A stretch of DNA of 64,000 bases from Acetobacteraceae bacterium (GTDB lineage: Bacteria; Pseudomonadota; Alphaproteobacteria; Acetobacterales; Acetobacteraceae), in NCBI GenBank assembly GCA_030041375.1, contig JASHOA010000044.1, positions 36,299 through 100,298 of the forward strand. The letters are read 5' to 3'. Shown one piece after another: positions 56,394-64,000 of the stretch (position 1 is its first letter; every line of letters starts with the position of its first letter). Below the pieces are notes generated by a model. It had not been told where the DNA came from. It searched no databases and saw only the letters and a program-made list of their open reading frames with translations. A program made the position numbers and the translations under genes.

Positions 56394-57310
56394 GGCGACG
56401 TCTCCCTGGCCGCGGTGCCGGGCCATTCGAGCAGCCCGAACACGGCACCAAGCGGGTCCGCGACCAGCGCGATCGTGCCGCCATTGCGCTCGGCCCGTGG
56501 TGCGACCAGGACGCGGCCGCCGAGCGCCGCAACCCGTGCCGCCGTTGCGGTGGCATTTTCGACGCGGACATAATTGAGCCAGTGTGGATGCGCGTCGGGC
56601 CGGCTCGCCGGCAGCGAATTCACGCTCGCACGCGCGTAGCCACCGGAGGCCAGTATGAAATGCTGGCCGTGCTGTCCGGGGGGCAGCGCGAAGACGCTGT
56701 AGTTGAAAAGCTTCTGGTAGAACGCCGCATCCGTGGCGGGATCACGGGTGATCAGCGAACTCCAGATCCATTGGCCCGGATCGACCAAGAGGTCGGGCGG
56801 ATCGCCGCTCGCGGAAGCGAGCAGCGCGAAGACGGCGCCTTGCGGATCCGCGAGCACTGCCTCCCGGCCGCGATCGGGGAAGCTGTGCGGAGAGAACAAG
56901 AGCTTCGCTCCGTTGTGCAGCGCCGTCTCCGTCGCCGCATCCACATCCTGCACGGAGAAGTAGGTCAGCCACGCCGACTGCCGATGCTCGCCCGCCGGTA
57001 CAGTCCTCTGAAACAGGCCGGCGATAGGCTGGCCGGCGAGCATCACTTCCGCATAAGCTGTTCCGCCCGCATTGATGTCGCGGAACGTCCAGCCGAACAG
57101 GCCGCCATAGAATCGCTTGGCGGCGGCGAGATCCGGCGTTACCAGCTCGACGAAGACGACCTTCCCGACATGATGCTCGTGGCTCGCCGGTTCGACGATG
57201 GCGGGAAGTTGCAGTTGTGCGGCAGCGGCCTGGACCGCCGCCGCACCGAGGATGACGAGGGCCAGCAACACCGGCCGCAGAAGGTTCCAGCTCCGATCGA
57301 GCTCGCGCAT
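56390..57310 (-). CDS. Exported double-domain VOC protein
   Basis: A 306-residue protein with an N-terminal signal (LLRPVLLALVILGAAAVQAA) and two tandem VOC units. The first starts VVFVELVTPDLAAAKRFYGG with LFGWTF, the second IWSSLITRDPATDAAFYQKL with LFNYSVF; each ends in an LVADPLGAVF-type strand. Double VOC proteins of the Cfp30B-like group are usually cytoplasmic, so export is unusual. ATG 57310 has GGAGGCGAGC upstream. It lies 25 bases after the sugar-binding protein gene and is coupled to the lipoprotein gene, so it may be part of the ABC operon. Confidence 0.78.
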   Translation of the reverse strand: MRELDRSWNLLRPVLLALVILGAAAVQAAAAQLQLPAIVEPASHEHHVGKVVFVELVTPDLAAAKRFYGGLFGWTFRDINAGGTAYAEVMLAGQPIAGLFQRTVPAGEHRQSAWLTYFSVQDVDAATETALHNGAKLLFSPHSFPDRGREAVLADPQGAVFALLASASGDPPDLLVDPGQWIWSSLITRDPATDAAFYQKLFNYSVFALPPGQHGQHFILASGGYARASVNSLPASRPDAHPHWLNYVRVENATATAARVAALGGRVLVAPRAERNGGTIALVADPLGAVFGLLEWPGTAARETSP

Positions 57311-57335
57311 GCTCGCCTCCGATTGCCGCAAGATG

Positions 57336-58343
57336 TTACTCGATGCCCTGCTTGATCAGCGGCACGAGCTTCTTGATCAGCGTGCCGTTCACCGTTCCCG
57401 AAGCGGTATTGGTGTTGAGCCCCGGCATGTAATAGCGCTTGCTCATCACGCACTGCACGACAGGAAGGAATCCCTGCAGATAGAGCTGCTGGTTGAGGAC
57501 GGTGGTGATGTAGCCGCTGGCCAGGCCGGAGACAGTGGCAGGGGCGAGATCGATGCCGCCGACGACGATGTCGCCCGGCTTCTTGCCGGCTTCTTTCAGC
57601 GCCTGCGGAATGAAGGAGGTGACGAGCCCGTGCTGGGTGCCGATTGCCTTGAGGTTCGGATGGCGCTCGATATAGGCGACGAGGATCGGCACGGCGAGAG
57701 CGGAATCGGCGTCCACCTGCGGTGAGATCGTGAGTTCGGTCACCTTGAGGCCGGCCTTCTTGAGCCCGGCAGCCAGCCCGCGGTCGGACTCGCCGCGTGG
57801 GCCTTCGGAAAAGAGGCCATATTCGAGCGCCTCGTCGCCCGGCTTGAGGTGGCCCTCGGCGATCATGGCGGCGGCGGTTTCCTCGCCGCCCTCGAAAAGG
57901 AAGGTCCCGGCATAGCCGAAGCCGTTCTGGCGGAATTTTGCCTCGATATCCTCCAGCGGCACGTTGCCGGCGGTGACCATGATGCCGGCGCTCTCGGCCT
58001 GAGTGACGAGCGGCATGAAGGCGGCGTTGCCGGGATGGCCCATGATCTCGATGCAGTCGGGGCTGGCGGCCACTGCCTGGCGGAATTCGTTGATCATTTT
58101 CTCGGGCGCCCAGCTCGAGAACTGCTCGACCAGCTTGACCCCGAACATCTCCGCGGCTGCCTTGGCGCCGATCTCGCGCGGCAGGGTCGCGCCGTCACCG
58201 GGGTTGCCGCCCATCTGGAAATACATGGTGAGGCCTTGGCCGATCTTGGGCGCCGCTTGCGCGAAGGCGGGTGTCGCCGGCACGGCAAGAGAGATGGTGG
58301 CGAAGGCTGCGGTTGCAACGAGGATGGAGCGCAGGTTTTTCAT
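57336..58343 (-). CDS. Sugar ABC transporter substrate-binding protein
   Basis: A 335-residue periplasmic binding protein of the ribose-type (Peripla_BP_4) family. The signal peptide (ILVATAAFATISLAVPATPA) is cut near AFAQA. The first lobe has GLTMYFQMGGNPGDGA and INEFRQAVAASPDCIEIMGH; the second has HPNLKAIGTQHGLVTSFIPQ and GDIVVGGIDLAPATV. The ligand is unknown. It differs from the XylF-like protein at 7345. The ATG overlaps the permease stop by 4 bases. Confidence 0.88.
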   Translation of the reverse strand: MKNLRSILVATAAFATISLAVPATPAFAQAAPKIGQGLTMYFQMGGNPGDGATLPREIGAKAAAEMFGVKLVEQFSSWAPEKMINEFRQAVAASPDCIEIMGHPGNAAFMPLVTQAESAGIMVTAGNVPLEDIEAKFRQNGFGYAGTFLFEGGEETAAAMIAEGHLKPGDEALEYGLFSEGPRGESDRGLAAGLKKAGLKVTELTISPQVDADSALAVPILVAYIERHPNLKAIGTQHGLVTSFIPQALKEAGKKPGDIVVGGIDLAPATVSGLASGYITTVLNQQLYLQGFLPVVQCVMSKRYYMPGLNTNTASGTVNGTLIKKLVPLIKQGIE

Positions 58344-59413
58344 GGGATTTCCTCCTTGGTGGCATGATCCGGCCGTGGCCCGCGAACGGCGAGGCGCCGG
58401 CGGAGCTGATCGAGGCTGGCCGGGCTCTCGATCGCGATATGCAGCACGACGGCGACGATGAAGACAAGGCCGACGATGACCTCGACCCAGAAACCGGCGA
58501 CGCCGGTGGCGACGATCCCGGCCTCCAGCATGCCGATGATGAGGGCGCCGAACACGCTGCCGACCATGGTGGCCGAACCGCCGAAGACCGAGGAGCCGCC
58601 GATGAAGACGCCGGCCAGGGCAGAGAGCAGCGTGCCCTGGCCCTGGGTTGCGAAGTAGTTGAGGTTCTGGACCGTCAGCATGAAGCTCGCGAAGCCGGTG
58701 ATCACGCCCATCAGGGTGAAGAGCTTGATACGCTCGCGCCGGACATTGATGCCGAGCACCTCGGCGACGCTGCGTGAATCGCCGATGAAGAGCAGGTGTT
58801 CGCCGAAGCGGTGGCGATTGAGGACGAACCAGCCGAGGATGGCCACGCCGAGCGCCCAGAAGGCTTCGGCGGGAACGCCGAGCAGCTTGCCCGCGAAGAT
58901 GTTGGCGATCGGCGTGTTCTCGAGGCCGGGCAGCGCGTAGGAGAGGCCGCCGCAGAGCACGGTCGCGACGCCCGACCAGAAGAACGAGGTGCCGATGGTG
59001 ATGATGATCGAGGGCACGCCGACCACGGCGACGAGGATGCCGTTGACGAATCCGACCAGCGCGCCGCCGGCCAGGGCTGCGATCAGGCCGAGCCAGGGGA
59101 GACCGAGCTGGAGCGAGCAGAAGGCGAACAGGAAGCCCGAGAATTGGATGATCGCGGGAAAGGAAAGATCGATCTCGCCGGCGGCGATGACCAGCGTGAG
59201 GCCGAGCGAAATGATGAGGAGCGGCGGAATGGTGACGAGGAAGGAATCGTAGATCGGCCAGCGGAGAAAGACGTGCGGGGCGAGCGCGGTGAAGACCGCG
59301 ATCAGCGCGATGAAGACGACGATGATCGGCAGCCCCTCGAGCTTCCTGCCGGCGAAGAGCGGCGAAAGCGAACGCGGCGCCGGTTGGGCGCGGTGCAAGC
59401 GTGCGCCGCTCAC
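58340..59413 (-). CDS. Sugar ABC transporter permease (RbsC/XylH family)
   Basis: A 357-residue inner-membrane permease with about nine or ten helices. Family stretches are LGLTLVIAAGEIDLSFPAII, FVNGILVAVVGVPSIIITIG and LFIGDSRSVAEVLGINVRRE, then GVFIGGSSVFGGSATMVGS. It is an independent polypeptide, in contrast to the fused ATPase-permease at 5204. It overlaps both neighbours by 4 bases, in an ATPase-permease-binding protein order. Confidence 0.92.
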   Translation of the reverse strand: MSGARLHRAQPAPRSLSPLFAGRKLEGLPIIVVFIALIAVFTALAPHVFLRWPIYDSFLVTIPPLLIISLGLTLVIAAGEIDLSFPAIIQFSGFLFAFCSLQLGLPWLGLIAALAGGALVGFVNGILVAVVGVPSIIITIGTSFFWSGVATVLCGGLSYALPGLENTPIANIFAGKLLGVPAEAFWALGVAILGWFVLNRHRFGEHLLFIGDSRSVAEVLGINVRRERIKLFTLMGVITGFASFMLTVQNLNYFATQGQGTLLSALAGVFIGGSSVFGGSATMVGSVFGALIIGMLEAGIVATGVAGFWVEVIVGLVFIVAVVLHIAIESPASLDQLRRRLAVRGPRPDHATKEEIP

Positions 59414-60210
59414 GCCGCGATTCCTGCTTTCGGTTGCTGAAGATCGATCAGGAAGCGGGTGAGCGCGTCGAGAGACAGTTCGGCCGGGCGAACCGAAGCG
59501 GCGATGCGGCCGCGATCGAGCACGACGAGGCGATCTGCCAGCGCGTGGACGTGGGCCAGATTATGTTCAATATAGATCGCCGCGCGGCCGGATTCCTTGA
59601 TCCAGCGCACGAAGTCGAGAACCTTCTGCACTTCCTTGATGGCGAGTGCGGTGGTCGGCTCGTCGAGGATGATCAGGTCGGCGTCGAAATGCATCGCGCG
59701 TCCGATGGCGATGCCCTGGCGCTCCCCGCCGGAGAGGTTGGAGACGGTGGAATCGGCATCAATGCCGACGCCGCGGAAGCCAAGGTGGCTTTGCAGGATT
59801 TCGTTGGCGATCCGCCGTTGCTCGCGGACATTGATGAAGCCGAAGCGGTTGACGATCTGCCGGCCGGCGAAGAAGTTCCGCCAGAGCGGCTGTTTCTCGC
59901 CGAGCGATTTCTCCTGATAGACGGTCTCGAAGCGGAGCGCGTGCGCCTTGCGCACGGAGTAGCGGCCGAGATCGACCGGCTGGTCACGGATATAGAGCCG
60001 CCCGGAACTCGGACGGACGACGCCGGTGAGGGCCTTGATCAGGGTCGATTTGCCGGCGCCGTTGTCGCCGATCAGGCCGACGATGTCGTTGCGGCCGATC
60101 GCGAGGTCGATATCGGTGAGAGCCTGGACGGGGCCGAAGGAGACGCAGAGCTTCTCGGCCCTGACGATGTTCGTGTAGGCCGGCTGCGGCAGAGCTTGGC
60201 CGCTCGTCAT
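59410..60210 (-). CDS. Sugar ABC transporter ATP-binding protein
   Basis: A 266-residue single-domain ATPase. Walker A GDNGAGKSTLIKAL is near 48-61, the Q-loop is VYQEKSLGEK, the signature is LSGGERQ at 159-165, Walker B is LIILDEPTTAL near 179-189, and the switch His is in IYIEHNLAHVH. The single-domain form, rather than the double ATPase of RbsA/XylG, fits the FrcA-type. ATG 60210 is chosen over upstream residues without a ribosome site. It is the first gene of the operon that continues through permease, binding protein, VOC and lipoprotein. Confidence 0.92.
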   Translation of the reverse strand: MTSGQALPQPAYTNIVRAEKLCVSFGPVQALTDIDLAIGRNDIVGLIGDNGAGKSTLIKALTGVVRPSSGRLYIRDQPVDLGRYSVRKAHALRFETVYQEKSLGEKQPLWRNFFAGRQIVNRFGFINVREQRRIANEILQSHLGFRGVGIDADSTVSNLSGGERQGIAIGRAMHFDADLIILDEPTTALAIKEVQKVLDFVRWIKESGRAAIYIEHNLAHVHALADRLVVLDRGRIAASVRPAELSLDALTRFLIDLQQPKAGIAA

Positions 60211-60335
60211 CTCCGGAATCCCCCTTCGGGCGCTGCAGTTTACATTCGGACCGCGCGCCCGCAACCCGGCCATTCCGGACGCTGCGCGCGGCCCGGAGTA
60301 TGGGGGGTCCAGGGCCCCTCAGGCCCCGGCGGGGG

Positions 60336-60356
60336 AAAGGGGGCGGAGCCCCCTTT
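60336..60356 (-). terminator. Strong hairpin terminator downstream of the CBS gene
   Basis: AAAGGGGGC, loop GGA, GCCCCCTTT form a perfect 9-bp stem 30 bases beyond the CBS-protein stop (60386). Read leftward it ends in TTTCCCCC. It would also insulate the ABC operon, whose first gene starts at 60210. It resembles GC-rich intrinsic terminators. Confidence 0.65.
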
Positions 60357-60385
60357 TGCCCTTCCTTTGCCTGTTTTGCCTGCCC

Positions 60386-60820
60386 TCAGGCGGCGCCGGC
60401 GACGTAGGCCGTGAGGCTCTCCACTTCGTGGTCCTGCTGCATGATGCGGTGCTTCACCACATCGCCGATGCTGATCATGCCGAGCAGCACGTTGTGATCG
60501 ACGACCGGCAGGTGGCGGATGCGCCCCGCGGTCATCGTGGTCATGGCCTCGATCACCCTGGTGCGCGGCGTGACCGTGCGGACCACCCTGGTCATGAGTT
60601 GGCCGGCGGTCATCTCGAGGGTGCGGGCGCCATTGGCGGCCAGGCTGTGGACGATGTCGCGCTCGCTGACGATGCCGAGGATCTGTTGTTCGGAGTCGAG
60701 CACGAGAACGGCGCCGATGCGCCTGTCGGTCAGCACCCGGGCAAGCTCGGCGACACTTGCCGTCGGGCCGACGGAGATGACTTCGTGACCCTTGTGCTTG
60801 AGGATGGCGGCGACTGTCAT
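60386..60820 (-). CDS. CBS-domain pair protein
   Basis: A 144-residue protein consisting of two CBS modules. The first runs from VISVGPTASVAELARVLTDR through RIGAVLVLDSEQQILGIVSERDI. The second runs from VVRTVTPRTRVIEAMTTMTA through RIRHLPVVDHNVLLGMISIGDVV. Stand-alone CBS pairs bind adenine nucleotides and act as energy or redox sensors; the partner is unknown. ATG 60820 has the excellent ribosome site AAGGAG. It is divergent from secD across a 285-base gap with no gene. Confidence 0.93.
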   Translation of the reverse strand: MTVAAILKHKGHEVISVGPTASVAELARVLTDRRIGAVLVLDSEQQILGIVSERDIVHSLAANGARTLEMTAGQLMTRVVRTVTPRTRVIEAMTTMTAGRIRHLPVVDHNVLLGMISIGDVVKHRIMQQDHEVESLTAYVAGAA

Positions 60821-61105
60821 GGACGTACTCCTTGGGTTGGGCTCGCGGGCAGTTCCGCGCCACGGCAAGCGCGCCGGGCGGAGGCTGCCTTGCGCCGGAC
60901 CGAACCAGAAAGTAGCAGGTCCGGCGCGCTCTCGCGTCATCATGCGCCCGGGCGGGGCGGCTCTGCAAAAAACAGACGTGCGGCGCACAAAGCCTTGCAG
61001 CCGCAGGCGGTTGACCGTTCCGGGAGTGAGACGTGGGGTTGCATCGGGCCGGCGGAACGGCCTATCTCGCTCCCCTTGGCGTAAAGGTGGGGCCGGCAGC
61101 CGGTC

Positions 61106-62686
61106 ATGATGTTTTTCAGCCGCGCGAAGATGGCGCTGATCCTCGGCATCTGCGCCCTCGGCGTGCTGCTCTCGCTCCCCAACCTGATGTCGGCGCCGGC
61201 AGCGTGGCTGCCGTGGCGGCATGTGCGGCTTGGCCTCGACCTCAAGGGCGGAAGCTATCTGCTGCTGCAGGTTGATATGGCCTCCGTCATTCACGAGCAG
61301 CTCACCAACACGCTGGACGGGATCAGGACGACACTGATCAAGGACGGGGTCGGCTATCACAGCCTGGCGGTGGACCGGGTGCACCAGAGAGTGCTGGTGA
61401 CGCCGCGTGAGCCTGGCGATGAGGCAGCGCTTCTCGCGGCGCTGAGAAAGATGGTGGCGGGGCAAGTCGCCCCGGGCGGGACGCCGGAGCTTGCCGTGGC
61501 GCCGCTGCCGGACGGGCAGGTGGCGGTTGCGCTTTCCACCGAGGCGCTGACGGCGCGCGCCAATTCTGCAATGCAGCAATCGATTGAAATCGTGCGCCGG
61601 CGGATCGACGGGACGGGCGTGGTCGATCCCGAGATCGCGCGCCAGGGTACCAACCAGATCATGGTGCAGCTTCCGGGCATCAGCGATCCGAACCGGATCA
61701 AGAGCCTGCTCGGGCGCACGGCGCATCTCACATTTCACCTGATCGACCAGACCGCCAATCCGGCCGCGGGCGGGCCTCCACCGCCGGGTGACGAGTTCCT
61801 GCCGATGCAGGATCAGCCGACCGCCAAACTGGCGGTTCGGCAGTTCGTTGCGGTGGACGGAGGGAATCTGACCGACGCCGAAGCTGGACAGGATCCGCAG
61901 ACCGGGCAATGGGTGGTGAACTTCACCTTCGATTCGGTCGGCGCGCGCGAGTTCGGCGACGTGACCAGGCAGAATGTCGGCCGGCCGTTCGCGATCGTGC
62001 TCGACAACCAGGTGATCAGCGCGCCGGTGATCCGCGAGCCAATCCTGGGCGGGCGCGGGCAGATCAGCGGCAATTTCAGCGCACAAAGTGCGACCGATCT
62101 CGCCCTCCTGCTGCGCGCAGGCGCGCTGCCGGCGCCGCTCAACGTGGTGGAGCAGCAGAGCGTCGGGCCGGAGCTGGGGGCGGATGCAATCCGCGCCGGC
62201 ACGATCTCGCTCGCGGTCGGCTTCGTGCTGGTGATCCTGTTCATGGGTCTGTTCTACGGGCTGTTCGGCTGGCTCGCGGATATTGCGCTGATTCTGAACC
62301 TGATCATCCTGATGGCGATTCTCTCGCTGTTGCAGGCGACGTTGACGCTTCCCGGAATGGCCGGGATCCTGCTCACGCTCGGGATGGCGGTGGATGCGAA
62401 CATCCTGATCAACGAGCGCATCCGCGAGGAGACCAGGCTCGGCCAGCGGCCGCTCGCGGCGATGGAGGCGGGGTTCCGGCGCGCCTACGGGACGATCATC
62501 GACAGCAACGCGACGACGCTTCTCGCGCACGTCATGCTGTTCATCTTCGGCAGTGGGCCGGTGCGCGGCTTCGCGATCACGATCACGCTCGGTATCATCT
62601 CGACGCTGTTCACGGCGACGCTGGTGGCGCGGCTTCTCATGGCGCGCTGGTACGTTGCCATCCGCCCGGCGGCATTGCCGGTCTGA
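61106..62686 (+). CDS. secD: Protein translocase subunit SecD
   Basis: Part of the SecDF proton-driven motor that pulls preproteins across the inner membrane. The 526 residues carry one N-terminal helix, then RLGLDLKGGSYLLLQVD and the large periplasmic P1 region. VVDPEIARQGTNQIMVQLPG and FAIVLDNQVISAPVI follow, and then five C-terminal helices with GMAVDANILINERIREE, which holds the conserved transport Asp. Start ATG 61106 or the next codon pair is likely. No yajC lies upstream here, unlike many genomes. Confidence 0.96.
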   Translation: MMFFSRAKMALILGICALGVLLSLPNLMSAPAAWLPWRHVRLGLDLKGGSYLLLQVDMASVIHEQLTNTLDGIRTTLIKDGVGYHSLAVDRVHQRVLVTPREPGDEAALLAALRKMVAGQVAPGGTPELAVAPLPDGQVAVALSTEALTARANSAMQQSIEIVRRRIDGTGVVDPEIARQGTNQIMVQLPGISDPNRIKSLLGRTAHLTFHLIDQTANPAAGGPPPPGDEFLPMQDQPTAKLAVRQFVAVDGGNLTDAEAGQDPQTGQWVVNFTFDSVGAREFGDVTRQNVGRPFAIVLDNQVISAPVIREPILGGRGQISGNFSAQSATDLALLLRAGALPAPLNVVEQQSVGPELGADAIRAGTISLAVGFVLVILFMGLFYGLFGWLADIALILNLIILMAILSLLQATLTLPGMAGILLTLGMAVDANILINERIREETRLGQRPLAAMEAGFRRAYGTIIDSNATTLLAHVMLFIFGSGPVRGFAITITLGIISTLFTATLVARLLMARWYVAIRPAALPV

Positions 62687-62691
62687 CCGCG

Positions 62692-63651
62692 ATGTTCCTG
62701 CACCCGACTCTCCGGCTGGTTCCCGACAACACGAAGATCCGCTTCATGCGCGGGCGGTTCCTCGGCATCCTGGTCTCGGCGGTGCTGTCGACTGCCTCGG
62801 TCGTGCTGTTCTTCTATCCGGGCCTCAATCTCGGGATCGACTTCAAGGGCGGCATCGTGATCCAGGCCCGCACTCCGAAGCCGGTCGATTTCGCCACTCT
62901 CAGGGCGTCGTTCGCGGCTGCCGGGCTGGCGGAGGTGGGTCTGCAACGGGTGGGAGCGGCGAACGAGGTGATGATCAGCCTGGAAAGCCAGGCGACGGAC
63001 AAGGCGACGGATGCGGCGGTGCAGAGAATTGGCGCGGCACTGGAGAAGGCAGCGCCTGGGAGCAAGATTCTTGGCACAAGCGCGGTCGGGCCGACCGTTT
63101 CCGCCGAGCTGTTGCGCAAGGGCCTGCTCGCCGTCGGGCTCAGCCTTGCGATGATCCTTGTCTATATCTGGTTCCGCTTCGAGTGGGAGTTCGCGATCGG
63201 CGCGGTGGTGACGCTGCTGCTCGACATGACGAAGACGATCGGCTTCCTGGTGGTCACGCGGCTGCCGTTCGATCTCGTGATGGTGGCGGCGATTCTTACG
63301 ATCCTCGGCTATTCCACCAACGACAAGGTGGTGGTGTACGACCGGATGCGCGAAAATTTGCGCAAGTACAAGTCGATGCCGCTGCGCGAACTGATCGACC
63401 TCTCGATCAACGAGACGCTGAGCCGGACGGTCGGCACGTCCTCGACCGTGTTCCTGGCCGCTTTGCCGCTTGCCTTGTTCGGGGGTGCGACGCTCTCCGC
63501 CTTTGCCTGGACGATGATGTTCGGCATCATCGTCGGCACCTCCTCTTCGATTTTCATCGCTGCGCCGATCCTCTTGTTCCTGGGCGAGCAGCGGCTACGC
63601 CAGGATGCGCGGGTGGTGCGCCCGACGAAGGCCCGGAAGAAGCCGACCTGA
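62692..63651 (+). CDS. secF: Protein translocase subunit SecF
   Basis: A 319-residue partner of SecD. The first helix is LGILVSAVLSTASVVLFFYP, then LGIDFKGGIVIQARTP opens the periplasmic domain. The helical core has FAIGAVVTLLLDMTKTIGF, AILTILGYSTNDKVVVYDR with the conserved N-D-V-V-Y motif, RENLRKYKSM, and NETLSRTVGTSSTVFLAAL. It begins 5 bases after the secD stop. Repeat copy F starts 62 bases after its own stop. Confidence 0.96.
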   Translation: MFLHPTLRLVPDNTKIRFMRGRFLGILVSAVLSTASVVLFFYPGLNLGIDFKGGIVIQARTPKPVDFATLRASFAAAGLAEVGLQRVGAANEVMISLESQATDKATDAAVQRIGAALEKAAPGSKILGTSAVGPTVSAELLRKGLLAVGLSLAMILVYIWFRFEWEFAIGAVVTLLLDMTKTIGFLVVTRLPFDLVMVAAILTILGYSTNDKVVVYDRMRENLRKYKSMPLRELIDLSINETLSRTVGTSSTVFLAALPLALFGGATLSAFAWTMMFGIIVGTSSSIFIAAPILLFLGEQRLRQDARVVRPTKARKKPT

Positions 63652-63713
63652 CGCTCCCATCGCGCGGCGAGAGCGTGGCACGGACCAGGAAGAGGGCGTT
63701 CTGTCTGAAAGCC

Positions 63714-63816
63714 AGCCCGCGATCGCCCGAGGCGGAAACGTCGGAGGGCGTGAATCGCGGGCTCGAATGAAGCGCGAGACCGGCGTCGGGCTGCACCGTC
63801 AGCCCGACACGGGTCT
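63714..63816 (+). repeat. Full copy (F) of the 103-bp double-hairpin repeat
   Basis: Hairpin 1 lies at 63714-63764 and hairpin 2 at 63777-63816, with arms AGACCGGCGTCGGGCTG and CAGCCCGACACGGGTCT, the most diverged left arm. The right edge is CTAG (63815-63818), directly followed by the sequence leading into the transposase gene. It lies 3' of secF on the same strand. Confidence 0.9.
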
Positions 63817-63853
63817 AGCAGCGTGTCGGATTGGGGGGTACCCAAATTCTCGA

Positions 63854-63874
63854 TAGCTGGATAGCATCCAGCTA
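63854..63874 (+). promoter_or_regulatory. Hairpin ending on the transposase start codon
   Basis: TAGCTGGAT (63854-63862), loop AGC, ATCCAGCTA (63866-63874) form a perfect 9-bp stem. The last base is the A of the transposase ATG. It would bury the space where a ribosome site should be, and there is no clear Shine-Dalgarno, so it may keep translation low. Confidence 0.55.
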
Positions 63875-64000
63875 TGTCGAACTTCGTACCGTTCAACCGT
63901 GACCAGTCTTTTCTGCTGCCGCCGGACCTCAAGGACTGGCTGCCAGCGAATGATGTTGCCCACTTCATCGTCGCAGCGGTGGATCGGGTGCCATTGGCCT
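63874..64000 (+). CDS. IS1182-like transposase, N-terminal 42 residues only
   Basis: ATG 63874 opens MSNFVPFNRDQSFLLPPDLK then DWLPANDVAHFIVAAVDRV. This matches the start of IS1182-family DDE transposases (a short lead, LLPP..DWLP, then a helix-rich DUF772 domain). The catalytic domain lies beyond the window. It cannot be said whether the gene is intact. Confidence 0.75.
   Translation, partial: MSNFVPFNRDQSFLLPPDLKDWLPANDVAHFIVAAVDRVPLA

Larger units (their letters stand above)
63819..64000 (+). mobile_element. Left end of an IS1182-like insertion sequence, cut by the window edge
   Basis: From just after the CTAG of repeat copy F the sequence becomes less GC-rich and leads within 55 bases to a transposase start. 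The right end and terminal repeats are outside the window, so the exact boundary at 63819 is inferred from the clean end of the repeat copy. Confidence 0.5.

Noticed and set aside
26341..63816. The six repeat copies as a CRISPR array
   Set aside because: Copies are thousands of bases apart, lie on both strands and lack spacers or cas genes.

Overview
This window is a GC-rich, gene-dense stretch of bacterial chromosome. The likely source is an alphaproteobacterium of the Acetobacteraceae/Rhodospirillales kind, possibly an acidophile. This rests on the linked trpB-trpA-accD-folC block, a fused GlgX-MalQ protein in a large glycogen operon, paired amidase genes, and a SoeABC-like molybdoenzyme beside fused cysNC. 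The species assignment is inference. No rRNA, tRNA or CRISPR array was seen.

Layout. 1-2921: 3' part of an ornithine-type decarboxylase, then a VOC protein, a VUT-family membrane protein and queA (tRNA queuosine synthesis), all on +. 2948-5097: small envelope and orphan proteins (lipoprotein, GFA, DUF427, a 57-residue membrane peptide, an LpxO-like hydroxylase). 5204-8535: a xylose-type sugar ABC system whose ATPase and permease are one polypeptide, plus its binding protein. 8902-22211: an unbroken glycogen operon glgP-glgB-glgC-glgA-pgm-glgX/malQ. 22178-26754: DUF202, a CNF-like unknown, GST, PPK2, CHAP, RidA and a lipoprotein. 26839-31914: msrQ-trpB-trpA-accD-folC on -. 32135-36503: exported unknown, aat, GST, amidase and a uronate dehydrogenase-like enzyme. 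36719-39644: glycosyltransferase, LpxH-like phosphoesterase and lipid kinase. 39730-42647: amidase, glutamine amidotransferase and TetR. 42668-46227: lipoprotein and a MarR-emrA-emrB efflux operon with a visible operator. 46458: tautomerase. 46866-51388: a three-subunit molybdoenzyme, best read as the sulfite dehydrogenase SoeABC, divergent from cysD-cysNC (51794-54696). 55054: NlpC/P60-like protein, followed by a PIN-toxin remnant. 56088-60210: a second sugar ABC operon that ends in an exported VOC protein and a lipoprotein. 60386: CBS-domain protein. 61106-63651: secD-secF. 63874 to the edge: start of an IS1182-like transposase.

How the genes work together. Carbon storage is complete here: ADP-glucose synthesis, polymerisation, branching, phosphorolysis, debranching, glucan transfer, and phosphoglucomutase to link to glycolysis. 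Two sugar importers could feed it. Sulfur genes are paired: sulfite oxidation (SoeABC-like) and sulfate activation (CysD, CysN-CysC) read away from one shared regulatory gap.

The most notable non-gene feature is a repeat family. Four copies are exactly 103 bp, each made of two strong hairpins and mostly edged by CTAG, and there are two half copies holding only the first hairpin. One half copy supplies the stop codon and C-terminal tail of a glycosyltransferase. Two other mobile-looking elements (a 108-bp MITE-like element and the IS at the right edge) abut full copies exactly at their terminal CTAG. The most interesting protein is the 219-residue unknown at 22756-23415, which carries a Cys-His pair with the spacing seen in CNF1-type deamidases.
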